This document shows positions 29,686-44,507 of a DNA stretch of 64,000 nt, piece after piece. Made by a program: the position numbers and the translations under genes. The stretch is from Sphaerotilus natans (GTDB lineage Bacteria > Pseudomonadota > Gammaproteobacteria > Burkholderiales > Burkholderiaceae_C). The stretch is from contig NZ_FTMZ01000022.1 of the NCBI RefSeq assembly GCF_900156335.1, forward strand, positions 1 through 64,000, in the 5' to 3' direction. Position 1 is the stretch's first letter. Each line of letters starts with the position of its first letter. A model generated the notes under the pieces. That model had not been told where the DNA came from and ran no database searches. It saw only the letters and a list, made by a program, of their open reading frames with translations.

Positions 29686-29823
29686 GACGCTTCTCCGATC
29701 TATGGTTACAGCAACCAGCGCAGACCCGCCCGGAACTTGCAGCACTTGTGGTGCCTGGTCTGATGGTTACCCCTCCGACAGCACCATCCGGCGCCTCGGG
29801 TCTCTTTTGGCGGCAAAACGTCG

Positions 29824-29829
29824 ATTGTA
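29824..29829 (-). promoter_or_regulatory. -10 box of the rpmB promoter
   Basis: Minus-strand TACAAT lies about 140 nt upstream of rpmB. No good -35 hexamer stands at 17 bp. It is the best promoter candidate in the rpmB-trxB gap. Confidence 0.4.
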
Positions 29830-29863
29830 GCCTGAAAACGGCCGAGGGCCCAGGCCCGACGAC

Positions 29864-30874
<1,011 letters not shown>

Positions 30875-30902
30875 TCATTTCCGGGTCGGTTCGCTGTTCA
30901 AC

Positions 30903-30930
30903 GACGCGACGCATCGGTTAGAGTCGCGTC
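30903..30930. promoter_or_regulatory. Inverted repeat in the trxB/Crp-Fnr intergenic region
   Basis: gacgcgac (30903-30910) and gtcgcgtc (30923-30930) are 8-bp arms around a 12-bp spacer; gcatcgg follows each arm as a direct repeat. The site lies in the 248-bp divergent gap and could bind the adjacent regulator. Confidence 0.35.
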
Positions 30931-31071
30931 GCATCGGGCGTGCGTGACGCGGTGCGATTCGAGAGCTTAGCGGTTCCCGATCGTCCCCGGTCGCCAGGGG
31001 ATGCCGACTCGCGCTAGGCCTGGCCCCAACTCAACGACAGAAACCAAACAAGCACAGGAGTGACCCCCAAC

Positions 31072-31740
31072 ATGGCGATGCTCTCGAATCTCGATCTGAT
31101 CCGGCGTGTGCCGCTGTTCTCGATGCTGACCGTCGAGCAGGCCCAGACGATCGCCGACGGCGTGGTCAAGCGCCGTTACCGTCGCGGCGAGATCATCGTC
31201 GAGCAGGGTCGCAAGTCGGACGCGCTGTTCATCCTGCTGAGTGGCCGCGCCCGCGTGATCACCTCGGACGCGCGTGGCCGCGAGGTCATCCTGGCGGTGC
31301 TCGAGGCGGGCGACTATCTTGGCGAGATGAGCCTGATCGACAACGAGCCGCATTCGGCCACCGTGCGCGCCGAGGTCCAGACCGACGTGCTGGTGCTGGG
31401 TCGCAACGAGTTCGCGGTCTGCCTGCCCGACAACTCCAGCCTGTCCTACGCGATCCTGCGCGGCCTGGTGGCGCGCCTGCGCAATGCCGACCGCCAGATC
31501 GAGTCGCTGGCCCTGCTCGATGTCTACGGCCGGGTGGCGCGCGCGCTGCTCGACATGGCCGAGGACGACGAGGGCCGCCGCGTCATCCGCTCCAAGGTCT
31601 CGCGCCAGGATCTGGCCAAGGTCGTCGGCGCCTCGCGCGAGATGGTCAGCCGCGTCATGAAGGATCTCGAGGAGCGCCATCTGATCGAGACCCAGGAGAA
31701 CGGCTGGGTCGTGCTGACCGAGCGTCTGGCCTCGCAATAA
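31072..31740 (+). CDS. Crp/Fnr family transcription regulator
   Basis: A 222-residue regulator. The cyclic-nucleotide-like beta-barrel runs ~8-125 (RRGEIIVEQGRKSDALFILLSG, GEMSLIDNEPHSATVRA). The C-terminal helix-turn-helix has VSRQDLAKVVGASREMVSR. There is no N-terminal Fnr-type cysteine cluster, so it is not an oxygen-sensing FNR. The GEMSLIDNEPHSATV pocket resembles the cAMP site, but the ligand is unknown. AGGAG stands upstream of the ATG at 31072. Confidence 0.9.
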   Translation: MAMLSNLDLIRRVPLFSMLTVEQAQTIADGVVKRRYRRGEIIVEQGRKSDALFILLSGRARVITSDARGREVILAVLEAGDYLGEMSLIDNEPHSATVRAEVQTDVLVLGRNEFAVCLPDNSSLSYAILRGLVARLRNADRQIESLALLDVYGRVARALLDMAEDDEGRRVIRSKVSRQDLAKVVGASREMVSRVMKDLEERHLIETQENGWVVLTERLASQ

Positions 31741-31801
31741 GCGCAGACCTCGCCCGGTTGTCGTTTCAAGACCATCCTGACGGATGGCGGACAATTCGGG
31801 C

Positions 31802-34492
31802 ATGACTTATCCGCTCGGTTCGCTGCGCGGCACGGCCTCAGGGTCGTCTGCAGCCGCGCAAACCCGTTCCTCCCTGCCTCGTCCGGTGTCACGCTGGCGC
31901 CTGCAGCTGGCCATCACGCTCGGCGGCACGCTGCTGGTGCTGTGGATGCTGGCGATGTTCAGCCATCACCCGGGCGACGCCGCCTTCTCGACCTCCGGGG
32001 ACGGCCGGCCGCTGCGCAACCAGGCTGGCGTGATCGGGGCCTGGCTGTCCGATCTGTCCTTCGTGCTGTGTGGCCTGTCGGCCTGGTGGCTGCTGCTTTT
32101 TGGCCTGCGTGGCTGGCTGTCGGCGGTGGCGCGGCTGCTGCGGGTCGATCTGGCGCCGGTGGAGACGGTCGACGGCCCGGTGCACTGGCGGCCCTGGTGG
32201 CAGGCCTGGATTGGGCTGCTGCTGCTGCTGCTGTCGAGCACCTCGCTCGAGTGGACGCGGCTCTACCAGCATGAAGGCCTGGTGGCTGGAACCCATGCCG
32301 GAGGCGTGCTGGGCGCCATGCTCGGTCCGCTGAGCATGAAGCTGCTGGGCTTCGTCGGCAGTGGCGTGCTGTGGATCGTGCTGCTGCTGCTGTCGATGGC
32401 CTGGGCCTTCCGCTTCTCCTGGCTGGGTCTGGCCGAGCGCATCGGCGCGCTGTTCGACATCTGGCGCGAGCGCCGCGACGAGCGTCTGGCCGAGGCCGAG
32501 GACAAGCGCATCGGCGAGCAGGCGCAGCGCGAGCGCGGCCTGTCCGGGCAGGGTCCGGCCGATGACCTGATGGCCGCTGGACCGGCGCTCGTGCCGGCCG
32601 CGACGCCTGCGCCGGCCGCCCCGCGCCGCGCCCGCAAGGAGCGCGAGGCCGCGGCGGTGCCCGCCGTGGTGCCGGTCGAGCCGGAATTCGGCGACATCGC
32701 TGCGCTGGCTCCGGGTCGCTCGCCCGGCCACGAGCCGGATTTTGTCGACACCCTGCCGCAGATGCCGGTGCAGCCCATGCCGGCGCCGGTTCCCGCGGTG
32801 GCGGCACCGCCAGCCCGGCCTCGCGATCCGGCGCCCGCGCCGATGCCTGCCCTGGCGCGGACCTCGGCGGCCCCGTGGGACGATCCTGCCGACGACGAGG
32901 ACGACCTGCCGCCACCGGCGCCAGCCGCGCCGCCGGTCTTTGTCATGCCACCGCCGGCGCCCCGTCCGGCCATGCCGGTGGTCTTCGCGGCGGGCGGCGA
33001 GGGCGGGCGTCCGTCGGTCGATCTGCTCGATGCCGCGCCGCCGCAGGCCGAATCCGCCTCGCCCGAGGAGCTGGAGAACACCAGCCGCATGATCGAGCGC
33101 CACCTGAAGAACTTCGGCGTCGAGGTGAAGGTGATCGCGGCGATGCCGGGCCCGGTGGTGACCCGCTTCGAGATCGAGCCGGCCGTCGGCGTCAAGGGCT
33201 CGCAGATCGTCAATCTGGCCAAGGATCTGGCCCGCTCGCTCAGCCTGGTGTCGATCCGCGTGGTCGAGACGATTCCGGGGCGCAACTGCATGGCGCTGGA
33301 GCTGCCCAACCGCAAGCGCCAGATGATCCGCCTGTCCGAGGTGCTGGGCGCGCCGGTCTACCGCGAGGCGGCCTCGCTGCTGACGATGGGCCTGGGCAAG
33401 AACATCGTCGGCGAGCCGATCGTGGCCGACCTGGGCAAGATGCCGCACTGTCTGGTGGCCGGCACCACCGGCTCGGGCAAGTCGGTGGGCATCAACGGCA
33501 TGATCCTGTCGCTGCTCTACAAGGCCGAGCCGGAGGACGTGCGCCTGATCCTGATCGATCCGAAGATGCTCGAGATGAGCGTCTACGAGGGCATTCCGCA
33601 CCTGCTCGCGCCGGTGGTCACCGACATGAAGCAGGCCTCGAACGCGCTGAACTGGTGCGTGGCCGAGATGGAGCGGCGCTACCGGATCATGAGCAAGCTG
33701 GGCGTGCGCAACCTCGCCGGCTACAACGCCAAGATCCGCGAGGCCCACGAGCGCGAGGAGCTGATTCCCAACCCCTTCAGCCTGACGCCGGAGGAGCCTG
33801 AGCCGCTCGACCGCCTGCCGCACATCGTCGTCGTCATCGACGAGCTGGCCGACCTGATGATGGTCGTCGGCAAGAAGATCGAGGAGCTCATCGCCCGCCT
33901 GGCGCAGAAGGCGCGCGCGGCCGGCATTCACCTGATCCTGGCCACGCAACGCCCGTCGGTCGACGTGATCACCGGCCTGATCAAGGCCAACATCCCGACC
34001 CGGCTGAGCTTCCAGGTCTCGAGCAAGATCGACAGCCGCACCATCCTGGACCAGATGGGCGCCGAGGCGCTGCTGGGCATGGGCGACATGCTCTACATGG
34101 CCTCCGGCACCGGACAGCCGGTGCGGGTGCACGGCGCCTTCGTCTCCGACGACGAGGTGCACCGCGTCGTCGAATACCTCAAGAGCCAGGGCGAGCCGAA
34201 CTACATCGAGGGCATCCTGGAGGGCGGCACGCTCGAGGGCGAGGGCGGCGCCAACGACACCAACGCCGAGGGCGGTGGTGGCGACGCCGAGGCCGATCCG
34301 ATGTACGACCAGGCGGTGGCCATCGTGCTGCAGAACCGCAAGGCCTCGATCTCGCTGGTGCAGCGCCATCTGCGCATCGGCTACAACCGCGCGGCGCGGC
34401 TGCTGGAACAAATGGAAAAAACCGGACTCGTATCGAGCATGTCCACCAACGGCAACCGCGACATCCTCGTCCCGGCCCGCAAGGAAGAATGA
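31802..34492 (+). CDS. ftsK: DNA translocase FtsK
   Basis: An 896-residue septal DNA pump that clears chromosomes during division and activates XerCD. Four TM segments lie in the first ~200 residues, followed by a Pro/Ala-rich linker (~255-415) and the motor: Walker [13 protein letters not shown], Walker [17 protein letters not shown]-terminal gamma winged helix ([19 protein letters not shown]) recognises KOPS. The ATG at 31784 would add six residues. It overlaps lolA by 4 bp. Confidence 0.96.
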   Translation: MTYPLGSLRGTASGSSAAAQTRSSLPRPVSRWRLQLAITLGGTLLVLWMLAMFSHHPGDAAFSTSGDGRPLRNQAGVIGAWLSDLSFVLCGLSAWWLLLFGLRGWLSAVARLLRVDLAPVETVDGPVHWRPWWQAWIGLLLLLLSSTSLEWTRLYQHEGLVAGTHAGGVLGAMLGPLSMKLLGFVGSGVLWIVLLLLSMAWAFRFSWLGLAERIGALFDIWRERRDERLAEAEDKRIGEQAQRERGLSGQGPADDLMAAGPALVPAATPAPAAPRRARKEREAAAVPAVVPVEPEFGDIAALAPGRSPGHEPDFVDTLPQMPVQPMPAPVPAVAAPPARPRDPAPAPMPALARTSAAPWDDPADDEDDLPPPAPAAPPVFVMPPPAPRPAMPVVFAAGGEGGRPSVDLLDAAPPQAESASPEELENTSRMIERHLKNFGVEVKVIAAMPGPVVTRFEIEPAVGVKGSQIVNLAKDLARSLSLVSIRVVETIPGRNCMALELPNRKRQMIRLSEVLGAPVYREAASLLTMGLGKNIVGEPIVADLGKMPHCLVAGTTGSGKSVGINGMILSLLYKAEPEDVRLILIDPKMLEMSVYEGIPHLLAPVVTDMKQASNALNWCVAEMERRYRIMSKLGVRNLAGYNAKIREAHEREELIPNPFSLTPEEPEPLDRLPHIVVVIDELADLMMVVGKKIEELIARLAQKARAAGIHLILATQRPSVDVITGLIKANIPTRLSFQVSSKIDSRTILDQMGAEALLGMGDMLYMASGTGQPVRVHGAFVSDDEVHRVVEYLKSQGEPNYIEGILEGGTLEGEGGANDTNAEGGGGDAEADPMYDQAVAIVLQNRKASISLVQRHLRIGYNRAARLLEQMEKTGLVSSMSTNGNRDILVPARKEE

Positions 34493-35142
34493 AGCTGCTC
34501 TCCCTCGAATCCTTCTCGAAGCGGCCTGGCCGGGTGCTGATGCTGGCGCTGGCGGCGGCCGTTGCCGCCACCGCGCTGCCGGCGCGCGCCGATGCGGTCG
34601 ACACGCTGCGCGGCTTCGTGCAGACGGTGCAGTCCGGCCGCGCGGCCTTCACGCAGGTCGCCACCTCGCCCGACGGCGCGAAGAAGAAGACCTCCAGCGG
34701 CGAGTTCGAGTTCCAGCGCCCGAACCGCTTCCGCTTCGACTACGCCCGGCCCTACGAGCAGCAGATCGTCGCCGACGGCCAGAAGGTCTGGCTCTTCGAC
34801 GTCGACCTGAACCAGGTGACGGTGCGGCCCTTCGACCAGGCGCTGGGCGCCACGCCCGCGGCGCTGCTGGCCGGCGGCACCCTGGAGCGCGACTTCACGC
34901 TGTCGGCCGAGCCCGACCAGGGCGGCCTGCAGTGGGCGGCCGCCCAGCCCAAGGCGAAGGAGAGCCAGATCCGCCAGCTGCGGGTGGGCTTTCGCGGCAA
35001 GGACCTGGCGGCGATCGAGCTGACCGACGCGCTGGGCCAGCGCTCGCGGCTGGACTTCTCGCGCTTCGAGGCCAATCTGAAGCTGCCGGCCGAGCGCTTC
35101 CGCTTCAGCGCGCCGGCCGGCGCCGACGTGCTGCAGCAGTGA
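34489..35142 (+). CDS. lolA: Outer-membrane lipoprotein carrier LolA
   Basis: A 217-residue periplasmic chaperone that carries lipoproteins from LolCDE to LolB. A signal peptide ([20 protein letters not shown]) precedes the LolA fold ([40 protein letters not shown]). The start overlaps the ftsK stop (ATGA). The ftsK-lolA-rarA order is widely conserved. Confidence 0.95.
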   Translation: MKLLSLESFSKRPGRVLMLALAAAVAATALPARADAVDTLRGFVQTVQSGRAAFTQVATSPDGAKKKTSSGEFEFQRPNRFRFDYARPYEQQIVADGQKVWLFDVDLNQVTVRPFDQALGATPAALLAGGTLERDFTLSAEPDQGGLQWAAAQPKAKESQIRQLRVGFRGKDLAAIELTDALGQRSRLDFSRFEANLKLPAERFRFSAPAGADVLQQ

Positions 35143-35152
35143 GCGCGCCGGC

Positions 35153-36463
35153 GTGAACGATCTGTTCGACGAAGCGCCGACCGCACCGGAGGCCCCGCTG
35201 GCCGAGCGGCTGCGACCGCGCCACATCGACGAGGTGATCGGCCAGACGCATCTGCTGGGCGAGGGCAAGCCGCTGCGCGCCGCCTTCGTGTCACGTCGGC
35301 CGCACTCGATGATCCTGTGGGGCCCGCCGGGTGTCGGCAAGACGACGCTGGCGCGTCTCACCGCCGAGGCCTTCGACGCCGACTTCGTGCCGATCTCGGC
35401 GGTGCTGGGCGGGGTCAAGGACATCCGCGAGGCGGTCGAGCGCGCGCAGCGCTCGCGCGCGCACGGGCGGCGCTGCATCGTCTTCGTCGACGAGGTGCAC
35501 CGCTTCAACAAGGCGCAGCAGGACGCCTTCCTGCCGCATGTCGAGTCGGGCCTGTTCACCTTCATCGGCGCGACGACCGAGAATCCGTCCTTCGAGGTCA
35601 ACTCGGCGCTGCTGTCGCGCGCGACGGTGCATGTGCTCGAACCGCTGAGCGAGGCCGAGCTGCTGGCGCTGCTGGCCCGCGCCGGCGAGGCGCTGCCCGC
35701 GCCCGCGCCCGAGCCTGCCGCAGCGCAGCGCCTGGCCGCCTATGCCGACGGCGACGCGCGCCGGCTGCTCAACACCTTCGAGAACGTGGTGCGCATGGCC
35801 GGCACGGAGCGGCCGCTGGACGAGGCAGCGCTCGAGCGCTGCCTGGGCGCGCAGCTGCGCCGCTACGACAAGGGCGGCGACCAGTTCTTCGACGCGATCT
35901 CGGCGCTGCACAAGGCGGTGCGCGGCAGCAGCCCGGACGGCGCGCTGTACTGGTTCGCGCGCATGGTCGACGGCGGCGCCGATCCGCGCTACATCGCCCG
36001 GCGCCTGGTGCGCATGGCCAGCGAGGACATCGGCTTGGCCGATCCGCGCGCGCTGCGCATCGCGCTGGACGCCGCGGAGACCTACGAGCGGCTGGGCTCG
36101 CCCGAGGGCGAGCTGACGCTGGCGCAGGCGGTGCTCTATCTGGCGGTCGCGCCGAAGTCCAACGCCGCCTATGTCGCCTGGAAGGCCGCGCAGGCCTTCG
36201 TCAAGCAGGACGGCTCGCGTCCGGTGCCGGCGCACCTGCGCAATGCACCAACCCGGCTGATGAAGGACCTGGGGCACGGACGGAATTACCGGTACGCGCA
36301 CGACGAGCCGGACGGATATCCGTCCGGCGAGAACTATTTCCCGGACGGACTGGCGCCGGCGCCGCGCTTCTACCAGCCCGTCGACCGGGGACTCGAGATC
36401 CGCATCGGCGAGAAGCTCGAGAGATTGCGCGAGCTGGACGCCCAGGCGAACAAGCTGGGCTGA
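35153..36463 (+). CDS. rarA: Replication-associated recombination protein A (MgsA) AAA+ ATPase
   Basis: A 436-residue clamp-loader-like AAA+ protein acting at stalled forks. It has RPRHIDEVIGQTHLLGEGKP, Walker A GPPGVGKTTLA, Walker B IVFVDEVHRFNKAQQD, sensor 1 GATTENPSFEV and the C-terminal tetramerisation part (GLADPRALRIALDA, NYFPDGLAP). The GTG start at 35153 lies 10 bp after lolA. Length is normal. Confidence 0.96.
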   Translation: MNDLFDEAPTAPEAPLAERLRPRHIDEVIGQTHLLGEGKPLRAAFVSRRPHSMILWGPPGVGKTTLARLTAEAFDADFVPISAVLGGVKDIREAVERAQRSRAHGRRCIVFVDEVHRFNKAQQDAFLPHVESGLFTFIGATTENPSFEVNSALLSRATVHVLEPLSEAELLALLARAGEALPAPAPEPAAAQRLAAYADGDARRLLNTFENVVRMAGTERPLDEAALERCLGAQLRRYDKGGDQFFDAISALHKAVRGSSPDGALYWFARMVDGGADPRYIARRLVRMASEDIGLADPRALRIALDAAETYERLGSPEGELTLAQAVLYLAVAPKSNAAYVAWKAAQAFVKQDGSRPVPAHLRNAPTRLMKDLGHGRNYRYAHDEPDGYPSGENYFPDGLAPAPRFYQPVDRGLEIRIGEKLERLRELDAQANKLG

Positions 36464-36677
36464 ACGGCGCTCTTTTCCCGATCCGATCCGGTCCGAAGGG
36501 GTGGGAGTCCGGATCTTCTGCGGTTCGTGCGCTTGTGCCGCTGTCGCGGGCGGGGCTGTGGCCGGTGCGTGGCGCTGAAATGTGGCCGATCCGGGCCGGG
36601 GCAAGGCACTGCAACGCCTGCGGCGGGAAGGATGTCACGATCCGCCGATCCCCTGGGCGAGTCAGGGTTTCCATGGG

Positions 36678-36694
36678 CTGGCACGGCCCTTGCG
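36678..36694 (+). promoter_or_regulatory. Sigma-54 promoter of livHMGF
   Basis: CTGGCACGGCCCTTGCG matches the RpoN consensus YTGGCACGNNNNTTGCW almost fully. The -24 GG is at 36680-36681 and the -12 GC at 36692-36693, with exactly 10 nt between them. Transcription would start near 36705, about 20 bp before livH. This implies an activator such as NtrC acting from upstream DNA (36464-36660), where I could not identify a clear binding site. Confidence 0.8.
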
Positions 36695-36725
36695 ATTTCC
36701 TGAGCAAGCCACAGGAGATCTTGGA

Positions 36726-37661
36726 ATGGACATCTTTGTACAGCAGATCATCAACGGTCTGGTGCTCGGGAGCATGTATGCCCTCGTCGCGCTGGGCTAC
36801 ACGATGGTCTACGGCATCATCAGCCTGATCAACTTCGCGCATGGCGAGGTGCTCATGGTCGGTGCGATGGTCAGCTGGACCGTCGCGACCTTTCTGCTGG
36901 ATACCGCCTCGCCCATGCCGGGCTGGCTGATCATGCTGATCTCGGCGATCGCCGCGATCATCGTCTGCGCGGCGCTCAACTACTCCATCGAGAAGATCGC
37001 CTACCGGCCGCTGCGCAACGCGCCGCGCCTGGCGCCGCTGATCACCGCGATGGGCATGAGCCTGCTGCTGCAGACGCTGGCGATGATCATCTGGAAGCCG
37101 AACCCGAAGCCCTATCCGCAGCTGCTGCCGGTCGAGGTGTTCTTCCTGTGGGAGGACGGCCCGGTCATCACGTTGACCCAGGTGCTGATCCTGGTGATCA
37201 CCGCGGTGGTGCTGACCGGCCTGCTGTGGCTGGTCAACAAGACCAAGCTCGGCCGCGCGATGCGCGCCACCGCCGAGAACCCGCGTGTCGCCGGCCTGAT
37301 GGGCGTGCGTCCTGACCACATCATCAGCGCGACCTTCGTGATCGGCGCGGCCCTGGCGGCCATCGCCGGCATCATGTGGGCGGCCAACTACGGCACGCTG
37401 CAGCACAGCATGGGCTTCATGCCCGGCCTGAAGGCCTTCACCGCCGCGGTGTTCGGCGGCATCGGCAACCTGACCGGCGCGATGGTCGGCGGCGTGCTGC
37501 TCGGCCTGATCGAGGCGCTGGGCGCCGGCTACCTGGGTGACCTGACCGGCGGCCTGTTCGGCAGCCACTATGTCGAGATCTTCGCCTTCCTGGTGCTGAT
37601 CCTGGTCCTGACGCTGCGCCCGAGCGGCCTGATGGGCGAGCGTGTCGCCGATCGCGCCTGA
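36726..37661 (+). CDS. livH: Branched-chain amino acid ABC transporter permease LivH
   Basis: A 311-residue inner-membrane permease with about eight hydrophobic segments, starting MDIFVQQIINGLVLGSMYAL. The family motif ENPRVAGLMGVRPDHII and the glycine-rich FTAAVFGGIGNLTGAMVGG loop, which contacts the ATPase, are present. RBS AGGAGA lies 9 nt before the ATG. First gene of livHMGF. No substrate-binding protein gene (livJ/livK) is in the window. Confidence 0.95.
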   Translation: MDIFVQQIINGLVLGSMYALVALGYTMVYGIISLINFAHGEVLMVGAMVSWTVATFLLDTASPMPGWLIMLISAIAAIIVCAALNYSIEKIAYRPLRNAPRLAPLITAMGMSLLLQTLAMIIWKPNPKPYPQLLPVEVFFLWEDGPVITLTQVLILVITAVVLTGLLWLVNKTKLGRAMRATAENPRVAGLMGVRPDHIISATFVIGAALAAIAGIMWAANYGTLQHSMGFMPGLKAFTAAVFGGIGNLTGAMVGGVLLGLIEALGAGYLGDLTGGLFGSHYVEIFAFLVLILVLTLRPSGLMGERVADRA

Positions 37662-37683
37662 CGCCGTCCGAGGAGAGACTCAC

Positions 37684-38775
37684 ATGCAACACATGGACAA
37701 GACCAAGCAGATCGTCGTCTTCCTGCTGGCGGCGGTCGCGCTGCTGGCGCTGCCGCTGGTGGTGGCGCAGTTCGGCCAGGGCTGGGTGCGCATCATGGCG
37801 CTGGCGCTGCTGTACGTGATGCTGGCCCTGGGCCTGAACATCGTCGTCGGCTACGCCGGCCTGCTCGACCTGGGCTATGTCGCCTTCTATGCGGTCGGCG
37901 CCTACCTGTACGCGCTGGTGGCCTCGCCGCACCTGATGGAGAACTTCGAGTCCATCCGGGCCGCCTATCCTGACGGGATGCATTTCCCGATCTGGGCGGT
38001 GGTGCCGATCGCCGCGGCGGTCGCGGCGGTCTGCGGCATGCTGCTGGGCGCACCGACGCTGAAGCTGCGCGGCGACTACCTGGCCATCGTCACGCTGGGC
38101 TTCGGCGAGATCATCCGGGTGTTCATGAACAACCTGGAGCATCCGGTCAACATCACCAACGGTCCGCGCGGCATCAGCCAGATCGACCCGATCAGCATCG
38201 GCGGCGTGAGCTTCGGCAAGCCGCTGGAGCTGTTCGGTCACAGCTTCCCGTCGGTGACGCTGTACTACTACCTGTTCCTGACGCTGGTGATCTTCACCGT
38301 CATCATCTGCCATCGCATCGAGACCTCCCGCATCGGTCGGGCCTGGATGGCGGTGCGCGAGGACGAGATCGCCGCCAAGGCGATGGGCCTGAACACCCGC
38401 AACCTGAAGCTGCTGGCCTTCGGCATGGGCGCCACCTTCGGCGGCGTGTCGGGCTCGATGTTCGCGGCCTTCCAGGGCTTCATCTCGCCGGAGTCGTTCA
38501 CGCTGGCCGAGTCGATCATCATCGTCGCGATGGTGGTGCTGGGCGGCATCGGCCACATTCCTGGCGTGATCCTGGGCGCGGTGATGCTCGCGGCGCTGCC
38601 GGAAGTGCTGCGCTACGTCGCCGGCGACATCCAGGCGATGACCGGCGGCCGTCTCGACGCCGCCATCCTGCGCCAGCTGCTGATCGCGCTGGCGATGATC
38701 GCGATCATGCTGCTGCGTCCGCGCGGCCTGTGGCCTGCGCCCGAGCATGGCAAGGCCGCCCCGGTCGCCAAGTGA
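37684..38775 (+). CDS. livM: Branched-chain amino acid ABC transporter permease LivM
   Basis: A 363-residue permease with about nine to ten TM segments, including LALGLNIVVGYAGLLDLGYV, the LivM signature. The cytoplasmic loop RAWMAVREDEIAAKAMG contains the EAA-like contact for the ATPases. GAGGAGA precedes the ATG at 37684. It follows livH by 22 bp and is followed by livG. Confidence 0.96.
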   Translation: MQHMDKTKQIVVFLLAAVALLALPLVVAQFGQGWVRIMALALLYVMLALGLNIVVGYAGLLDLGYVAFYAVGAYLYALVASPHLMENFESIRAAYPDGMHFPIWAVVPIAAAVAAVCGMLLGAPTLKLRGDYLAIVTLGFGEIIRVFMNNLEHPVNITNGPRGISQIDPISIGGVSFGKPLELFGHSFPSVTLYYYLFLTLVIFTVIICHRIETSRIGRAWMAVREDEIAAKAMGLNTRNLKLLAFGMGATFGGVSGSMFAAFQGFISPESFTLAESIIIVAMVVLGGIGHIPGVILGAVMLAALPEVLRYVAGDIQAMTGGRLDAAILRQLLIALAMIAIMLLRPRGLWPAPEHGKAAPVAK

Positions 38776-38794
38776 TCCCCAGGAGAAGCACTTC

Positions 38795-39586
38795 ATGAGC
38801 AACAGCACGCAATCCGAGATCGTCCTCGAGGTCAAGGGCGTCTCCAAGCGCTTCGGTGGCCTGCAGGCCCTCTCCGACGTCGGCATCACCATCCGCAAGG
38901 GTCAGGTCTATGGCCTGATCGGTCCGAACGGCGCCGGCAAGACGACCTTCTTCAACGTCATCACCGGCCTGTACACGCCCGATGGCGGCACCTTCCAGCT
39001 CGGCGGTGCGCCCTACACGCCCACCGCCGTGCACGAGGTGGCCGCCGCCGGCATCGCCCGCACCTTCCAGAACATCCGGCTCTTCCCCGAGATGACTGCG
39101 CTGGAGAACGTGATGGTCGGCCGCCATGTGCGCACCTCGTCGGGCCTGCTCGGCGCCGTCTTCCGCACGCCCAGCTTCAAGGCCGAGGAGGCCGCGATCG
39201 CCCGCCGGGCGCAGGAGCTGCTCGACTATGTCGGCATCGGCAAGTACGCCGAGTTCAAGTCGCGCACGCTGAGCTATGGCGACCAGCGTCGCCTGGAGAT
39301 CGCCCGCGCGCTGGCCACCGATCCGAAGCTGATCGCGCTGGACGAGCCGGCCGCCGGCATGAACGCCACCGAGAAGGTGGTGCTGCGCGAGCTGATCGAC
39401 CGCATCCGCAAGGACGGCCGCACCATCCTGATCATCGAGCACGACGTCAAGCTGATGATGGGCCTGTGCGACCGGCTGACCGTGCTCGACTACGGCAAGC
39501 AGATCGCCGAGGGCACCGCGGCCGAGGTGCAGCGCAACGAGAAGGTGATCGAGGCCTACCTCGGCACCGGCCACAAGGCCCACTGA
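38795..39586 (+). CDS. livG: Branched-chain amino acid ABC transporter ATPase LivG
   Basis: A 263-residue ABC ATPase. Walker A is GPNGAGKTTFFN, signature LSYGDQRRLEIARAL, Walker B LIALDEPAAGMN, H-loop IEHDVK. The FFNVITGLY and RTFQNIRLF segments are specific to the LivG group. It pairs with LivF beneath the LivHM permease. RBS AGGAGA lies 9 nt upstream. Confidence 0.96.
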   Translation: MSNSTQSEIVLEVKGVSKRFGGLQALSDVGITIRKGQVYGLIGPNGAGKTTFFNVITGLYTPDGGTFQLGGAPYTPTAVHEVAAAGIARTFQNIRLFPEMTALENVMVGRHVRTSSGLLGAVFRTPSFKAEEAAIARRAQELLDYVGIGKYAEFKSRTLSYGDQRRLEIARALATDPKLIALDEPAAGMNATEKVVLRELIDRIRKDGRTILIIEHDVKLMMGLCDRLTVLDYGKQIAEGTAAEVQRNEKVIEAYLGTGHKAH

Positions 39587-39619
39587 GCCCGGCTTGATCG
39601 CACAGGAAAGCAGACCATC

Positions 39620-40357
<738 letters not shown>

Positions 40358-40406
40358 ACGGCCTGAGCGGCCTGAGCGTCCTGTCCGGCGGGGAGGGCCG
40401 GTGCCG

Positions 40407-41459
40407 ATGAAGATCTTCCGCAACGCCCTCTACCGCCGCCACGACGCGCGCCTGGAGATGTACCGCGGCCGCCTCGTGCCCTGCCACGAGACGCCGGCGC
40501 GGCTCGACCATGTGCTGGCCGAGCTGGCGCGCCGGCCGGTCGGCACGCTGCTGGAGCCGCTGCCGCAGCCCGATCTGGGCGCCGCGCTGGCGGCGATCCA
40601 TGCGCCGCGCTACCTCGATTTCCTGGCCGGCGCCTGGGACGAATGGGTCGCGCTCGATCCCGCCAACGCGCAGACCGACATCCTGCCGGCGGTCTGGCCG
40701 GTGCGGGGCTTTCGCGCCGACCTGCTGCCCGAGAGCTTCGCCGCGCGCATCGGGCTGTTCTCCTTCGACGCGGGCAGCCCGATCATGGCCGGCACCTGGG
40801 CGGCGGCCCGCGAGGGCGCGGCCTGCGCCCGCTCGGCCGCGCTGTCGGTGGCCGGCGGTGAGCGCGCCGCCTTCGCGCTGACCCGCCCGCCTGGCCACCA
40901 CGCCGGGCCGGACTTCTTCGGCGGCTACTGCTTCCTCAACAACGCCGCGCTGGCGGCGCAGACGCTGCGCGAGCAGGGCGCGGCGCGCGTGGCGGTGCTC
41001 GATGTCGATTACCACCACGGCAACGGCACGCAGACGATCTTCTATGGCCGCGATGACGTGCTGACGGTGTCGCTGCACGGCGATCCGCGCACCGAATACC
41101 CCTTCTTCCTCGGCCATGCCGACGAGCGCGGCGAGGGCGCCGGCCTGGGCGCGAACCTGAACCTGCCGCTGCCGCGCGGCACGACGGTCGAGACCTGGTT
41201 CGAGGCGCTCGAAGCCGGCCTGGCCGCGGTGGCCGCCCACCGCGCCGAGGCGCTGGTGGTGGCGCTGGGCGTCGATACCTTCGAGGGCGATCCGATCTCG
41301 GGCTTCCGGCTGCGCGCCGACGACTACCTGCGCCTGGGCGAGCGCCTGGCGCGCGCCGGCCTGCCGGTGGTGCTGACGATGGAGGGCGGCTACGCGGTCG
41401 CCGAGGTTGGCATCAACGTCGTCAACGTGCTCGAAGGCTTCGAGGCGGCCGCCGGCTGA
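40407..41459 (+). CDS. Histone-deacetylase-family amidohydrolase
   Basis: A 350-residue zinc amidohydrolase of the HDAC/AcuC/acetylpolyamine type. Active-site motifs are visible: TRPPGHHAGPDFFGGYCFLNNA (catalytic His pair in PGHHAG), VLDVDYHHGNGTQ (zinc Asp and His) and EGGYAVAEVG. Substrate may be an acetylated polyamine, acetoin-pathway enzyme or protein. It lies 49 bp downstream of livF and may be read from the same sigma-54 transcript. The start has a GGGAGG run upstream. Confidence 0.92.
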   Translation: MKIFRNALYRRHDARLEMYRGRLVPCHETPARLDHVLAELARRPVGTLLEPLPQPDLGAALAAIHAPRYLDFLAGAWDEWVALDPANAQTDILPAVWPVRGFRADLLPESFAARIGLFSFDAGSPIMAGTWAAAREGAACARSAALSVAGGERAAFALTRPPGHHAGPDFFGGYCFLNNAALAAQTLREQGAARVAVLDVDYHHGNGTQTIFYGRDDVLTVSLHGDPRTEYPFFLGHADERGEGAGLGANLNLPLPRGTTVETWFEALEAGLAAVAAHRAEALVVALGVDTFEGDPISGFRLRADDYLRLGERLARAGLPVVLTMEGGYAVAEVGINVVNVLEGFEAAAG

Positions 41460-41485
41460 GGCCGGCCGCCTTGGGCCTGCCGGCC

Positions 41486-44353
<2,868 letters not shown>

Positions 44354-44507
44354 TGAAACCTCGATGGCGATGGAGTGGTAACCGGGTTACGCGGCGCATG
44401 TTAGCACCCGAAGTGGGGCTTCAGAGCAGCTTTCGGACCAGAACGAGTCCGTTGCCGCTTCGTGAGGCCTGTCACGCGGCCTTCAGCCGATGAAGGACAA
44501 TCGCGGC

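Noticed and set aside
36464-36725. Small gene between rarA and livH
   Set aside because: Open frames here merely extend livH upstream; the sigma-54 promoter and RBS place the start at 36726.
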